From Mesorhizobium norvegicum (lineage in GTDB: Bacteria > Pseudomonadota > Alphaproteobacteria > Rhizobiales > Rhizobiaceae), in the NCBI RefSeq assembly GCF_004919685.1, contig NZ_SMYZ01000067.1, positions 6,769-41,390 of the forward strand: a DNA stretch of 34,622 nt, read 5' to 3'. The notes beneath the pieces were generated by a model. The model searched no databases. It saw only the letters and a program-made list of their open reading frames with translations, and was not told the DNA's origin. Position numbers and translations under genes: made by a program. Each line of letters opens with the position of its first letter. Within the stretch, counting starts at the first letter, position 1. Positions 17,165 through 24,556 of this stretch are shown here, piece by piece.

Positions 17165-18385
17165 CTACCGGGTCACGAATTGCTCGATCCGCTCCAGCGC
17201 GCGCAAGATGTTCTCTTCGGAGTTGGCGTAGGAGAGCCTGACATAGCCCTCGCCGAGAATGCCGAAATCGGGGCCGCCGATCAGCGCCACCCCGGCATCC
17301 TCGAGCAATGCCGAGGCAAGCTTCTTGGCCTTCCAGCCGGTCTTGGACACATTGGGGAAGGCGTAGAAGGCGCCTTTCGGTGTGATGCAGGAGACGCTGG
17401 GGAGGGCGTTCAGCCCCTCGACCACGACCTTCCTGCGATTGTTGAAGGCGCGCATCATCTTTTCGACGTCGTCCTGCGGGCCGTCTATTGCCGCGATGCC
17501 GGCATACTGGCTCGGCGCGTTGACGCAGGACCAGCAATTGACCGCCAGCTTGCGCACCTTGTCGTAGAGATGCGCACCCTTGTCGCCGTTCGGCCAGATC
17601 GACCAGCCCATGCGCCAGCCGGTCATCGCCCAAGTCTTCGACCAGCCATTGAGCACGATCAGCCGGTCGCGGATTTCCGGGAAGGTGAGCAGCGAGCAAT
17701 GCGTCTCGCCATCATAGGTCATGACGTCATAAATCTCGTCGGAGAGGATGGCGACATGCGGGTGGGCTTCCAGCCCTTTGACCAGCTTCTCGATCTCGGC
17801 GCGGGGTGTGACGCCGCCGGTCGGGTTGGCCGGCGAGTTGAGGATCAGGAGCCTGGTCCTGGACGTGATCAACGCCAGCGTTTCCTCGGCCGAAAATGCA
17901 AAGCCGTTTGCCTCGCGCATCGGCACCGGAATAGGCGCCGCGCCGGTGAACTCGATCATCGAGCGATAGATGGGAAAGCCGGGATCGGGATAAAGAATCT
18001 CGGCGCCCGGTTCGCCGAACATCAGGATCGCGGCGAACATGGTCGGCTTGCCGCCGGGCAGGATCATCACATTCTCCGGCGAGACCTCGATGCCGGTGGT
18101 GGTCAGCGTGCGCCGCACCACCGCTTCGCGCGTCGCCAGCAGGCCGTTGGCCGGCGTATAGCCATGGTGGCCATCGCGCAGCGCCTTGATCGCCGCCTCG
18201 ACGATGTGCTGCGGCGTCTTGAAGTCGGGCTGGCCGATGCCGAGATTGACGATATCGCGGCCTTGGTGCGCCAATGCTGTGGCACGCGCCAACACCGCGA
18301 AGGCATTTTCCTCGCCGAGACGGTCGAAGGCGGCGATGGTATGCATCTGCGAGATACTTTCGCTCAATCCGGTCATGGTCGTCAT
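17165..18385 (-). CDS. Class I/II PLP aminotransferase (aminotransferase 1)
   Basis: A 406-residue pyridoxal-phosphate aminotransferase of fold type I. NLGIGQPDFKTPQHIV is the substrate-side N-terminal motif, NSPANPTGG the conserved Asn-Pro motif, SDEIYD carries the PLP-pyridine aspartate, and Lys250 in GWSKTWAMTGWRMGW forms the Schiff base. The arginine in YVRLSYAN should bind the substrate carboxylate. It belongs to the aspartate aminotransferase group Ib or a sister group; the true donor is unknown. The ATG at 18385 has GGGACGAG before it. The upstream extension is the end of the next aminotransferase in another frame. It lies 23 bases behind aminotransferase 2 and is clearly a separate gene, only distantly similar. 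Confidence 0.9.
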   Translation of the reverse strand: MTTMTGLSESISQMHTIAAFDRLGEENAFAVLARATALAHQGRDIVNLGIGQPDFKTPQHIVEAAIKALRDGHHGYTPANGLLATREAVVRRTLTTTGIEVSPENVMILPGGKPTMFAAILMFGEPGAEILYPDPGFPIYRSMIEFTGAAPIPVPMREANGFAFSAEETLALITSRTRLLILNSPANPTGGVTPRAEIEKLVKGLEAHPHVAILSDEIYDVMTYDGETHCSLLTFPEIRDRLIVLNGWSKTWAMTGWRMGWSIWPNGDKGAHLYDKVRKLAVNCWSCVNAPSQYAGIAAIDGPQDDVEKMMRAFNNRRKVVVEGLNALPSVSCITPKGAFYAFPNVSKTGWKAKKLASALLEDAGVALIGGPDFGILGEGYVRLSYANSEENILRALERIEQFVTR

Positions 18386-18408
18386 CTCGTCCCGGGCCTT
18401 CGCGCCGA

Positions 18409-19635
18409 TTATTGCAAATCCCGGCATGCTGCCGCGATCCTCGTGCATGCATCGTCGAGAACGTCCATGCTCGTGGCATAGGACAATCGGAAATATGGGC
18501 TGAGCCCGTATGCCGCGCCGTGCACTGCAGCGACGCCCTGCGATCGCAACAGGTAGGCGACGAAATCTGCGTCGGTTCGCAATACCTCTCCGTCGGGCGT
18601 CCTCTTGCCCATCAACTCCCCGCAAAAAGGATACAGGTAGAACGCTCCATCGGGGCACAAGCAGCGCAGCCCGGCGATCTGATTGAGCCTCGCGATGACG
18701 GCATCACGGCGCGCTCGGAAGACGCGGTTCCGCTCAGGGATGAAATCCTGCGGCCCAGTGAGAGCCTCGACAGCCGCAGCCTGGCTGACAGATGAGGGGT
18801 TCGAGGTGGATTGCGACTGTGCGGTGGCCATGGCGTCAATCAAGAATTTCGGCCCGGCACCGTAGCCAATCCGCCATCCCGTCATGGCGTAGGATTTCGA
18901 CACGCCATTCACAACCAAAACCTGGTTCGACAGCGACGGATCGACCGAGAGCAACGTGGAAAATGTTTCGCCGGAATACACCAGATGCTCATAAATGTCG
19001 TCGCAGACGACCAAGACATGTGGATGTTTCTTGATGACCCGCCCGAGCTCCAGAAGTTCCTTTCGGGTATAGACGGCGCCGGTTGGATTGGACGGTGAAT
19101 TGAGAACGACCCATTTGGTCCGGGCGGTAATGCCGCCTTCGAGCTGCTCTGGTGTGATCTTGAACTGCGTCCGTTCATCGGCCGCCAGTACGACAGGTAC
19201 GCCGTCGCACAAAGCGACCATGTCCGGATAGGAGACCCAATAGGGGGCAGGAATGATCACTTCGTCGCCCGGATCGATCGTAGCCAGAAACGCGTTGAAG
19301 ATCACCTGCTTGCCTCCCGCGCCCACTGAAATCTGGTCGACAGTGAAGGACAGCCCGTTCTCTCTTGCGAACTTCGCCTGGATGGCCTGTTTCAGCGCCG
19401 GCGTGCCGTCGACGGTTGTATAGCGGGTTTGTCCCGCCTCGATAGCGCGGTGCGCAGCGTCACGAATAGTCTGGGGCGTATCAAAATCCGGCTCCCCTTG
19501 CGCAAGGTTGACCACCGTGTTTCCCGCGGCCTTCATTTCGGACGCAATTCTCGCCATCGCCATGCTGGGAGACGGTTTGACTTGCCCTAGGCGCCGCGAC
19601 AGCAGTTGCATTTCAGGTGGCAGGTTGGAATTCAT
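18409..19635 (-). CDS. Aspartate aminotransferase-like enzyme (aminotransferase 2)
   Basis: A 408-residue PLP aminotransferase close to bacterial aspartate aminotransferase of subgroup Ib. Diagnostic blocks are NLAQGEPDFDTP, GAGGKQVIFNAF, APYWVSYPDMV, NSPSNPTGA, CDDIYEHLVY and the Schiff-base Lys247 in NGVSKSYAMTGWRIGY. It should exchange the amino group of a dicarboxylic or related amino acid with 2-oxoglutarate in the cytosol. The ATG at 19635 has GGAAGAAAG upstream. It lies 98 bases behind the GntR regulator gene and heads the aminotransferase 2 - aminotransferase 1 - amidase group. Two different aminotransferases side by side suggest an unusual amino-acid substrate or two steps. Confidence 0.9.
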   Translation of the reverse strand: MNSNLPPEMQLLSRRLGQVKPSPSMAMARIASEMKAAGNTVVNLAQGEPDFDTPQTIRDAAHRAIEAGQTRYTTVDGTPALKQAIQAKFARENGLSFTVDQISVGAGGKQVIFNAFLATIDPGDEVIIPAPYWVSYPDMVALCDGVPVVLAADERTQFKITPEQLEGGITARTKWVVLNSPSNPTGAVYTRKELLELGRVIKKHPHVLVVCDDIYEHLVYSGETFSTLLSVDPSLSNQVLVVNGVSKSYAMTGWRIGYGAGPKFLIDAMATAQSQSTSNPSSVSQAAAVEALTGPQDFIPERNRVFRARRDAVIARLNQIAGLRCLCPDGAFYLYPFCGELMGKRTPDGEVLRTDADFVAYLLRSQGVAAVHGAAYGLSPYFRLSYATSMDVLDDACTRIAAACRDLQ

Positions 19636-19733
19636 GACTGTGCTTTCTTCCAGCGCGTTTCGAGCGTCCCCGTCGCGCGGATCGCGACTTCGCGTCCACG
19701 CCTGGCGATCGGTCGTTTGCAGTGATCTTGTTT

Positions 19734-20417
19734 CTAGCTGGCTCTGCGTGCAGGACTGCTGCGCAAGCTCTCCAGCATCCGTTGCTTGCCGTTGAGAATA
19801 TGCAGCTCGAACTCCCGCGCCGCCGCTTCGGCGTCGGCGGCTTTAAGGGCGTTGAGGATACGGCCGTGTTCTAGATTGGATACCTTGAGCTGCGCCTCTC
19901 CCAGCACGCCTTTGCGAATGTAAAGTTGCATCTCGTTACGCACCGTCAGGTCCAGTTCCTGCAATCGGCTGTTGCCGGACGCCAGCATGACCGCATCGTG
20001 AAAGGCATGGTTGGCAGTTGCGTACGAGACCGAGTCGTTGCCTCTGACGAGATCGTTCATTTCTTCATGCAATTTCGCGAGCGACCGCAATTGCTCCGTT
20101 GTCGCTCGTGCGGCGGCCAGCCTGCCAGCAGCACTCGCGAGGCCGGCACGAACATCGAAGAGTTCGAGGGCATCGGGAACGTCGACCGTCCTCACCACGA
20201 CGCCCCGGTTGGGTATGATTTCGACGAGCCGCGCGTTCTCCAGTGATCGCGTCGCTTCACGGATGATCCCGCGACTGACACCCAGACGCTCTGTCAGCGC
20301 CAGCTCGTTGAGACGCTCTCCTGGCGCATATTCACCGCTCAAAATGATCTGCTCGAGCTGCTCGCGCACGCCGGTCGCTAGCGAAACAGGATCAGCGGCT
20401 TTTACAGTTTTCGGCAC
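19734..20417 (-). CDS. GntR family transcriptional regulator, FCD type
   Basis: A 227-residue regulator with an N-terminal GntR winged helix (about 14-80: NELALTERLGVSRGIIREA then LVEIIPNRGVVVRTV) and a C-terminal FCD ligand domain (about 85-215: LFDVRAGLASAAGRLAA, ANHAFHDAVMLASGN). FCD domains bind small carboxylates, often with a metal, and usually release a repressor from DNA. The start is a GTG with GAGGA six bases before it. It stands in the middle of the amidase/aminotransferase group and probably controls that group and the transporter. Its own promoter region carries an inverted repeat TACAAT-N9-ATTGTA. The inducer is likely the imported amino acid or its 2-oxo derivative. Confidence 0.9.
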   Translation of the reverse strand: MPKTVKAADPVSLATGVREQLEQIILSGEYAPGERLNELALTERLGVSRGIIREATRSLENARLVEIIPNRGVVVRTVDVPDALELFDVRAGLASAAGRLAAARATTEQLRSLAKLHEEMNDLVRGNDSVSYATANHAFHDAVMLASGNSRLQELDLTVRNEMQLYIRKGVLGEAQLKVSNLEHGRILNALKAADAEAAAREFELHILNGKQRMLESLRSSPARRAS

Positions 20418-20451
20418 TATTGTCCTCGCATACTTGTAATCGTTTTTTGCC

Positions 20452-20472
20452 TACAATCGCGCGTAAATTGTA
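20452..20472. promoter_or_regulatory. Inverted repeat upstream of the GntR gene
   Basis: TACAAT-N9-ATTGTA lies about 35 bases before the GTG start of the regulator gene. TTGTA/TACAA half-sites are common for GntR-family operators, so this is a candidate autoregulatory site. The surrounding DNA is AT-rich compared with the coding sequence. Confidence 0.5.
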
Positions 20473-20529
20473 TCCAAATGAGCGTCTTTTGCAAGACAAA
20501 TGAGGCAAGGCTGCTCTACCTTCAGAACC

Positions 20530-20820
20530 GAACAGGCGGGCTCCCTGGAAGGTGCGGGCGATACCGCGCTCGACCACCCCCGCCGGACTGTTGCCGGTGA
20601 TCCGCTGTCCTTTGAAGTACACCTCGCCGGAAGTCGGGGGCGTGAAGCCAGTGATGACGTTGAACAATGTGCTCTTGCCAGACCCGTTAGGCTCGATCAC
20701 GCCGGCTATCTCGCCGTGCAGGATGCTGAGATTGTTGTCGCGGAGAGCCCTAAGCCCGCGGAAGCTCTTGTTGAGCCAGCGTGTTTCGAGGAGTGGCTCG
20801 GTCTGGGCGAGGTCGGACAA
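20530..20820 (-). pseudogene. Truncated branched-chain amino-acid ABC ATPase (livG-like)
   Basis: The first 97 codons are a LivG-type ATPase N-terminus: the RALRDNNLSI strand, a Walker A region, FNVITGFTPPTSGEVYFKG, and the Q-loop region GIARTFQGARLF. Similarity stops there and the frame runs on through unrelated sequence into the GntR promoter region. Two thirds of the protein, with signature motif, Walker B and His switch, is missing. The Walker A glycine is also replaced: IEPNGSGKST instead of IGPNGSGKST. It is therefore non-functional. It starts 11 bases past the second amidase gene, so it was once in the same operon. It suggests that an ancestral version used a branched-chain-type transporter for the substrate before the Aap-type set, or that the region was rearranged. 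Confidence 0.8.
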
Positions 20821-20831
20821 GCCCTGTCTCC

Positions 20832-22202
20832 TTACAGCTTTGCCATATGCAGGGCGGTCATGATGGTATCGGCGATATCAAGCACCGCTTCATCCATTCC
20901 CGCTGGACACGCGACCAGTAGACCGAGACCGATGGAGGGATCGGAACTCATTTGGGGGATCGACACCGCGCAGAGGTCAAGAATGTTGGCGATGCGAGAA
21001 TTGCGCATGAGCCGCATGTTGAGACGCCGATAACCGCTGTCGTCGGTGACCTCGGTGAACAGCGGCGCGACTATCGCGGTGGTGGGCAGGATTATCGCGT
21101 CCCATCGCGACAACGTTTCCCTCGCAGACAAGGCAAGTTCTTGCCGCAACGCGATCTTGTCGAGCATAGCCAAAGCCGACATTGCGCACCCCTCGCTGAT
21201 ACGCGAAAACATCCGGGGATCGAAATCGGCTTCATTGACCAACAACCCTCGACGCTTGAGCCAGGAAGCCATCTCAGGCATGGCAAACCCGCCGCCCATG
21301 TAGATTTCCGGAATGCCGTTCAATTCGGCAATTTCAATCTCGTAAATATTTGCGCCCAGATCGCTGAGAGTATCGAGGCTTGTTCGAAACGCCTCCGACA
21401 CGCAGGGGTCGAGCTCGTCCATCACATAGTTCGTGGGAACTGCGAGGCGAAGCGAGGCCGGCGGCCGTTGCTGCGTATCGAGGCTAAGCTGATCGGCATT
21501 GCCGGCCAGCGCCCCAGCGACCAGCCGACAGCAGTCGACCGAATTTGCGATTGCGCCCACCGTATCGAGATGGAGCGATAGAGGCACGATGCCGTCGAGC
21601 GATATCAGCGAGGCCGTCGGCTTGTAGCCGACGATCCCGTTGAGGGCAGCAGGGATGGTTACCGAGCCTCCAGTATCCGTGCCCAACGATGCTGGCACGA
21701 CCCCGCGCCCTACCGCCACGGCAGCGCCGCTGCTGGAGCCCCCCGGGACGCGCCTATCGTCCAAAGCGCTGCCAGGTGCAAGATAATGCGCACTGGTGCC
21801 GATCGACGCCAAAGCAAGCTCAGGCATGTAAGTCTTGGCGAGGATGATGCCACCTGCTTTGCGCAACTGCGCGACGGCCTGTGCATCCTTCTTTGCCGGC
21901 GGTTGCGACAGCAGCACGAGCGATCCGGCAGCGGTTACTTCCCCCGCAACGTCCATGTTGTCCTTGACGGTGAACGGGATTCCATCGAGCGGCGATACGA
22001 CCCGGCCGCAGCGGCGCCGGGCATCCGCGCAATCGGCGCCCTGCAGCGCGCGGTCTACATAGACAGTCCGGAACGCTCGGCCATCAGCCGCGATCTTCTC
22101 CAGCGCCGCCTCAACGAGGGCCCTGCTGGTCGTAACGCCCAAGGCGAGATCGGCTGCAATCCGTGAAAGAGTCCCGGGAGAACTGTACATGTCCTTTGCC
22201 AC
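20832..22202 (-). CDS. Amidase signature family protein (amidase 2)
   Basis: A 456-residue amidase. The triad Lys80 (FTVKDNMDVAG), Ser156 in PGGSSSGAAVAV and nucleophile Ser180 in LGTDTGGSVTIPAA is complete with the usual 24-residue Ser-Ser spacing. It is only distantly similar to amidase 1, so the two are not a recent duplication and may act on different amides. The longest start is a GTG ten bases past the RraA-like gene. The ATG at 22190 has the sequence AAGGAC immediately before it, too close for a normal ribosome site, so GTG is kept. It is second in the unit led by the RraA/HMG-aldolase-like gene, consistent with a deamidation step in the same pathway. Confidence 0.88.
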   Translation of the reverse strand: MAKDMYSSPGTLSRIAADLALGVTTSRALVEAALEKIAADGRAFRTVYVDRALQGADCADARRRCGRVVSPLDGIPFTVKDNMDVAGEVTAAGSLVLLSQPPAKKDAQAVAQLRKAGGIILAKTYMPELALASIGTSAHYLAPGSALDDRRVPGGSSSGAAVAVGRGVVPASLGTDTGGSVTIPAALNGIVGYKPTASLISLDGIVPLSLHLDTVGAIANSVDCCRLVAGALAGNADQLSLDTQQRPPASLRLAVPTNYVMDELDPCVSEAFRTSLDTLSDLGANIYEIEIAELNGIPEIYMGGGFAMPEMASWLKRRGLLVNEADFDPRMFSRISEGCAMSALAMLDKIALRQELALSARETLSRWDAIILPTTAIVAPLFTEVTDDSGYRRLNMRLMRNSRIANILDLCAVSIPQMSSDPSIGLGLLVACPAGMDEAVLDIADTIMTALHMAKL

Positions 22203-22212
22203 GCTCGTCTGA

Positions 22213-22869
22213 TCAGACCATCCCGAGCTTGCTCAGCACATTCTCAAGATGCAGCAACTCAATGGTGGAAGTTCCCCGCTTCAGCTCGCCACGGTAAAGT
22301 TCCTCGGTGGCCGCCCGCTTCTCCGACGCGGCAAGCACCGCTTCCAGATTGTTGGCAGGAACCACAACCACCCCATCTCGGTCGCCCACCACGATGTCTC
22401 CCGGCTCCACGCGAACGCCGCCGCAGATGATCGGGATGTTCACTCTACCCGGCAGGTACTTGCCCGTTCCTTTGATCGACAATCCCCGCGAAAAGGTTGG
22501 AAAATTCATCGCGATGATGGCCTCCGCGTCGCGGACGGCGCCGTCGATTACCAGGCCCGCGATTCCGACCGTCTGAGCGGCTAGCGTAAGGATGTCCCCC
22601 CACGCTCCTGCTTCCACAAAGCCCTTGGCGTCGATGACCAACACGTCGCCTGGTCGTGCTTTGGAGAGCGCGTAGTGGATAACAAGGTTGTCGCCTGGCG
22701 AGGCATCCACGGTCACGGCTCGTCCGGCGAGCTTCGAAGCAGGATCAGCGGGCTTGATCGCCGAACACAATGCGCCCCGCTGACCTTGGGCCTCGTGAAT
22801 TGTCGCGGAGCCGAGCTCCATAAGGGTGGCCAGGATTTCCCGAGCAGCGGCGCTTTCGGCAATTGTCAT
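22213..22869 (-). CDS. RraA / HMG-CHA aldolase family protein
   Basis: A 218-residue protein of the RraA superfamily. Members include 4-hydroxy-4-methyl-2-oxoglutarate aldolase (splitting it into two pyruvate) and the RNase E inhibitor RraA. The Arg113-Asp114 pair in VIDGAVRDAEAI corresponds to pyruvate and metal binding in the aldolases. GDNLVIHYAL, CGGVRVEPGDIVVGDRDGVV and VVPANNLEAVL are conserved blocks. The glutamate following RD is one position nearer than in the aldolase motif I remember, so activity is not certain. Rhizobia lack a need for an RNase inhibitor here, and the neighbouring amidase and aminotransferases favour an aldolase on a 4-substituted 2-oxoglutarate. It is the first gene of its operon with an AT-rich promoter region in front. 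Confidence 0.85.
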   Translation of the reverse strand: MTIAESAAAREILATLMELGSATIHEAQGQRGALCSAIKPADPASKLAGRAVTVDASPGDNLVIHYALSKARPGDVLVIDAKGFVEAGAWGDILTLAAQTVGIAGLVIDGAVRDAEAIIAMNFPTFSRGLSIKGTGKYLPGRVNIPIICGGVRVEPGDIVVGDRDGVVVVPANNLEAVLAASEKRAATEELYRGELKRGTSTIELLHLENVLSKLGMV

Positions 22870-22974
22870 CGTGAACTCTCATGTTTGCAGGAAGGCTCTC
22901 TTATTCAGCGATATTATAAGGATTGTCAACAAAAATCTAACCTTTGACGACAAAGCTGTCATTTTTGTATGGGC

Positions 22975-23004
22975 GAGCAGCTCGTTGCAGCGCGCGAGCT
23001 GCTC
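22975..23004. repeat. Perfect 10-bp inverted repeat upstream of the RraA-like gene
   Basis: GAGCAGCTCG, a 10-base loop, then CGAGCTGCTC. It lies about 105-135 bases upstream of the start codon, upstream of the likely promoter. It could be an activator or repressor site, or a terminator lacking a U-tract. Confidence 0.6.
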
Positions 23005-23146
23005 CATAGCCGTCAGGTCAGTCGGCCAAGTCTCGATGGCGCCACCCGAGCCTTGAAACTGTCATACAAATGGAGAAATTAGGTCGCTTCGCGTTACACA
23101 CGGCAACGAAGCGCGAAATGCGGCAAGGCCGAATGTGGGGAAAGGC

Positions 23147-23219
23147 GGTAGCGCTCTCCCGCTACCAAAATCCGCTTAACTCACTGAAAACTATGAGAAA
23201 TTCCTCCGCTATGGTAGCG
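23147..23219. repeat. Inverted repeats with tRNA-Met-like 3' end
   Basis: GGTAGCG-CTCTCC-CGCTACC (23147-23166) is a perfect 7-bp hairpin. CGCTACCA (23160-23167) is repeated inverted as TGGTAGCG (23212-23219). The string CCCGCTACCA resembles the 3' end of bacterial tRNA-Met, a frequent integrase attachment target. No tRNA body or integrase is present here, so an att remnant is only a suggestion. Confidence 0.3.
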
Positions 23220-23623
23220 CCATCGGACAAAATCTCGCAATGAAATCAACGGAGCACCCCAGTCAGGAGGAGCCTTGAATCCGCAAGTTGGACTGGGCGA
23301 TGTGAAAAGACAGCCGATGCTGCCGGTCGGGGAGATCGAGGCCTGGCAGGTCGTTTGTTCAGCCACGCCATCGCACGGTCTGGTGCGATCTCGAGGCTCG
23401 AAGACGAGGTCTGACAGAAAACCACTGCTTGCCGCGAAGATGCCAAGCACCATCGCCTTCAATTCACTTTTTCAACCCGCCAAGTGTCCGGCAAACGATA
23501 GCCGGCCGGAAATGGATCGCTTGGATCAGAGATGTGCTGATGGATAGCCGTTATCCGCACTTCCCGAATGCCCGGGACGATTCCGGCTCTGCCCCTGTCG
23601 AGACCTCTGACGCCGGAGCGCTG

Positions 23624-24556
23624 TCATTCCCGCTTGTACGGTATGCCGAGCCGGGTCGGCTGACCGCTCCGGAAGCGAACACCCATCAGAAGCCCGATCG
23701 ACGCCAGATATGGCAGCGCCAGGAGCAGTTGGTGTGGCACCGGCGCCCCTAGCACCTGTAGATGCGTGGCGAGCGCTTCAAGGAAGGCGAAAGCTATGAC
23801 CGTGACCAGTACCCCTTTGGGTTTCCAGTTTCCCGCGATCAGGGCCACGATCACGATCCAGCCGCGCCCAGCCGTGAAGTCGGCGAGAAAGCGATCTGAA
23901 AAGCCGAGCATAAGAAAGCCGCCGCCAAGACCTGTCAGCGCACTGCCGATCATCACCGCGGCAAATTGGCGGGCGGTTACGCTAAGGCCCTTTACATCGA
24001 GTGCCTTGGGGTTCTCGCCAAGGCAACGCAATTCGAGCCCGTAACGGCTGCGATAGAGCAGGAACCACACCAGCGGCACGGTGAGCAGTGCGACATAGGT
24101 CAGCGCGCGCTGCGAGAACAGAATGGGTCCGATCACCGAAATGTCGGAAAGCAGCGGGATGGCGACGTCCTGGAAGCCGGAAAATGTCGGCTGTGCCCGG
24201 CCCTGGATGTAGCTCTGGAACCAGTAGAGCGTCAGTCCGCCGGCGAGCAGGTTGAGCCCGAGGCCGGCGATAAAATGGTCGACGCGCAAGGTTGCGGTCA
24301 TGAAGGCGATGATGGCGCCCATCAAGGCTCCGGCGACGATCGCCGCAAGCACCGCAAGCCACAGCGACCCGGTCGTCGTTGCGGCGATGTAGGCGGCGAA
24401 GGAACCCGTCAGCATCGTGCCTTCGACACCCATGTTCCAGATGCCGGCACGCTGTGTGATGAGTTCGCCCATCGCCGAAAACAACAGCGGCGTCATGGTG
24501 CGCATGGTGGCGGCGAGGATGCTGACGATGATCGCTTCCTGGAACAGCTGATTCAT
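23624..24556 (-). CDS. BMP-type ABC transporter permease 2
   Basis: A 310-residue inner-membrane permease of the branched-chain/nucleoside-like family found with BMP-type binding proteins (NupQ-like). It has about nine hydrophobic segments. ITQRAGIWNMGVEGTMLTG after helix one is diagnostic for this subgroup, as are the cytoplasmic loop LRCLGENPKALDVKGLSV and the later SALTGLGGGFLMLG. The ATG overlaps the stop of the other permease by four bases; the long frame upstream is that gene's shadow. It is the last gene of the seven-gene operon. With its partner it should form the channel for a purine nucleoside or related compound; the exact ligand is set by the binding protein. Confidence 0.92.
   Translation of the reverse strand: MNQLFQEAIIVSILAATMRTMTPLLFSAMGELITQRAGIWNMGVEGTMLTGSFAAYIAATTTGSLWLAVLAAIVAGALMGAIIAFMTATLRVDHFIAGLGLNLLAGGLTLYWFQSYIQGRAQPTFSGFQDVAIPLLSDISVIGPILFSQRALTYVALLTVPLVWFLLYRSRYGLELRCLGENPKALDVKGLSVTARQFAAVMIGSALTGLGGGFLMLGFSDRFLADFTAGRGWIVIVALIAGNWKPKGVLVTVIAFAFLEALATHLQVLGAPVPHQLLLALPYLASIGLLMGVRFRSGQPTRLGIPYKRE

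Larger units (their letters stand above)
22870..23623. other. Intergenic region between two catabolic blocks
   Basis: About 750 bases with no convincing gene on either strand. The left end (22,890-22,970) is AT-rich and should hold the RraA operon promoter; a TATAAT stands at 22913-22918 on the minus strand without a good -35. Inverted repeats lie at 22975-23004, around 23085-23113 and at 23147-23219, the last group with a tRNA-Met-like 3' end. Short frames beyond 23180 show no known family. Confidence 0.6.

Noticed and set aside
17157..17699. N-terminal extension of amidase 1 to 633 residues
   Set aside because: The extra part lies over the aminotransferase gene in another frame; amidase similarity begins at the ATG at 17156 and the family length is then normal.
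17090..18481. 463-codon plus-strand frame opposite aminotransferase 1
   Set aside because: Rich in His, Arg, Asp and Gln in the pattern of an antisense frame; the minus-strand gene has full PLP enzyme motifs.
22913..22929. TTGACA and TATAAT upstream of the RraA-like gene as a promoter pair
   Set aside because: They are only five bases apart and cannot be a -35/-10 pair; only the TATAAT is kept as a possible -10.
23181..23462. 93-codon minus-strand frame in the intergenic region
   Set aside because: No known family, no ribosome site and no conserved neighbour; treated as non-coding.
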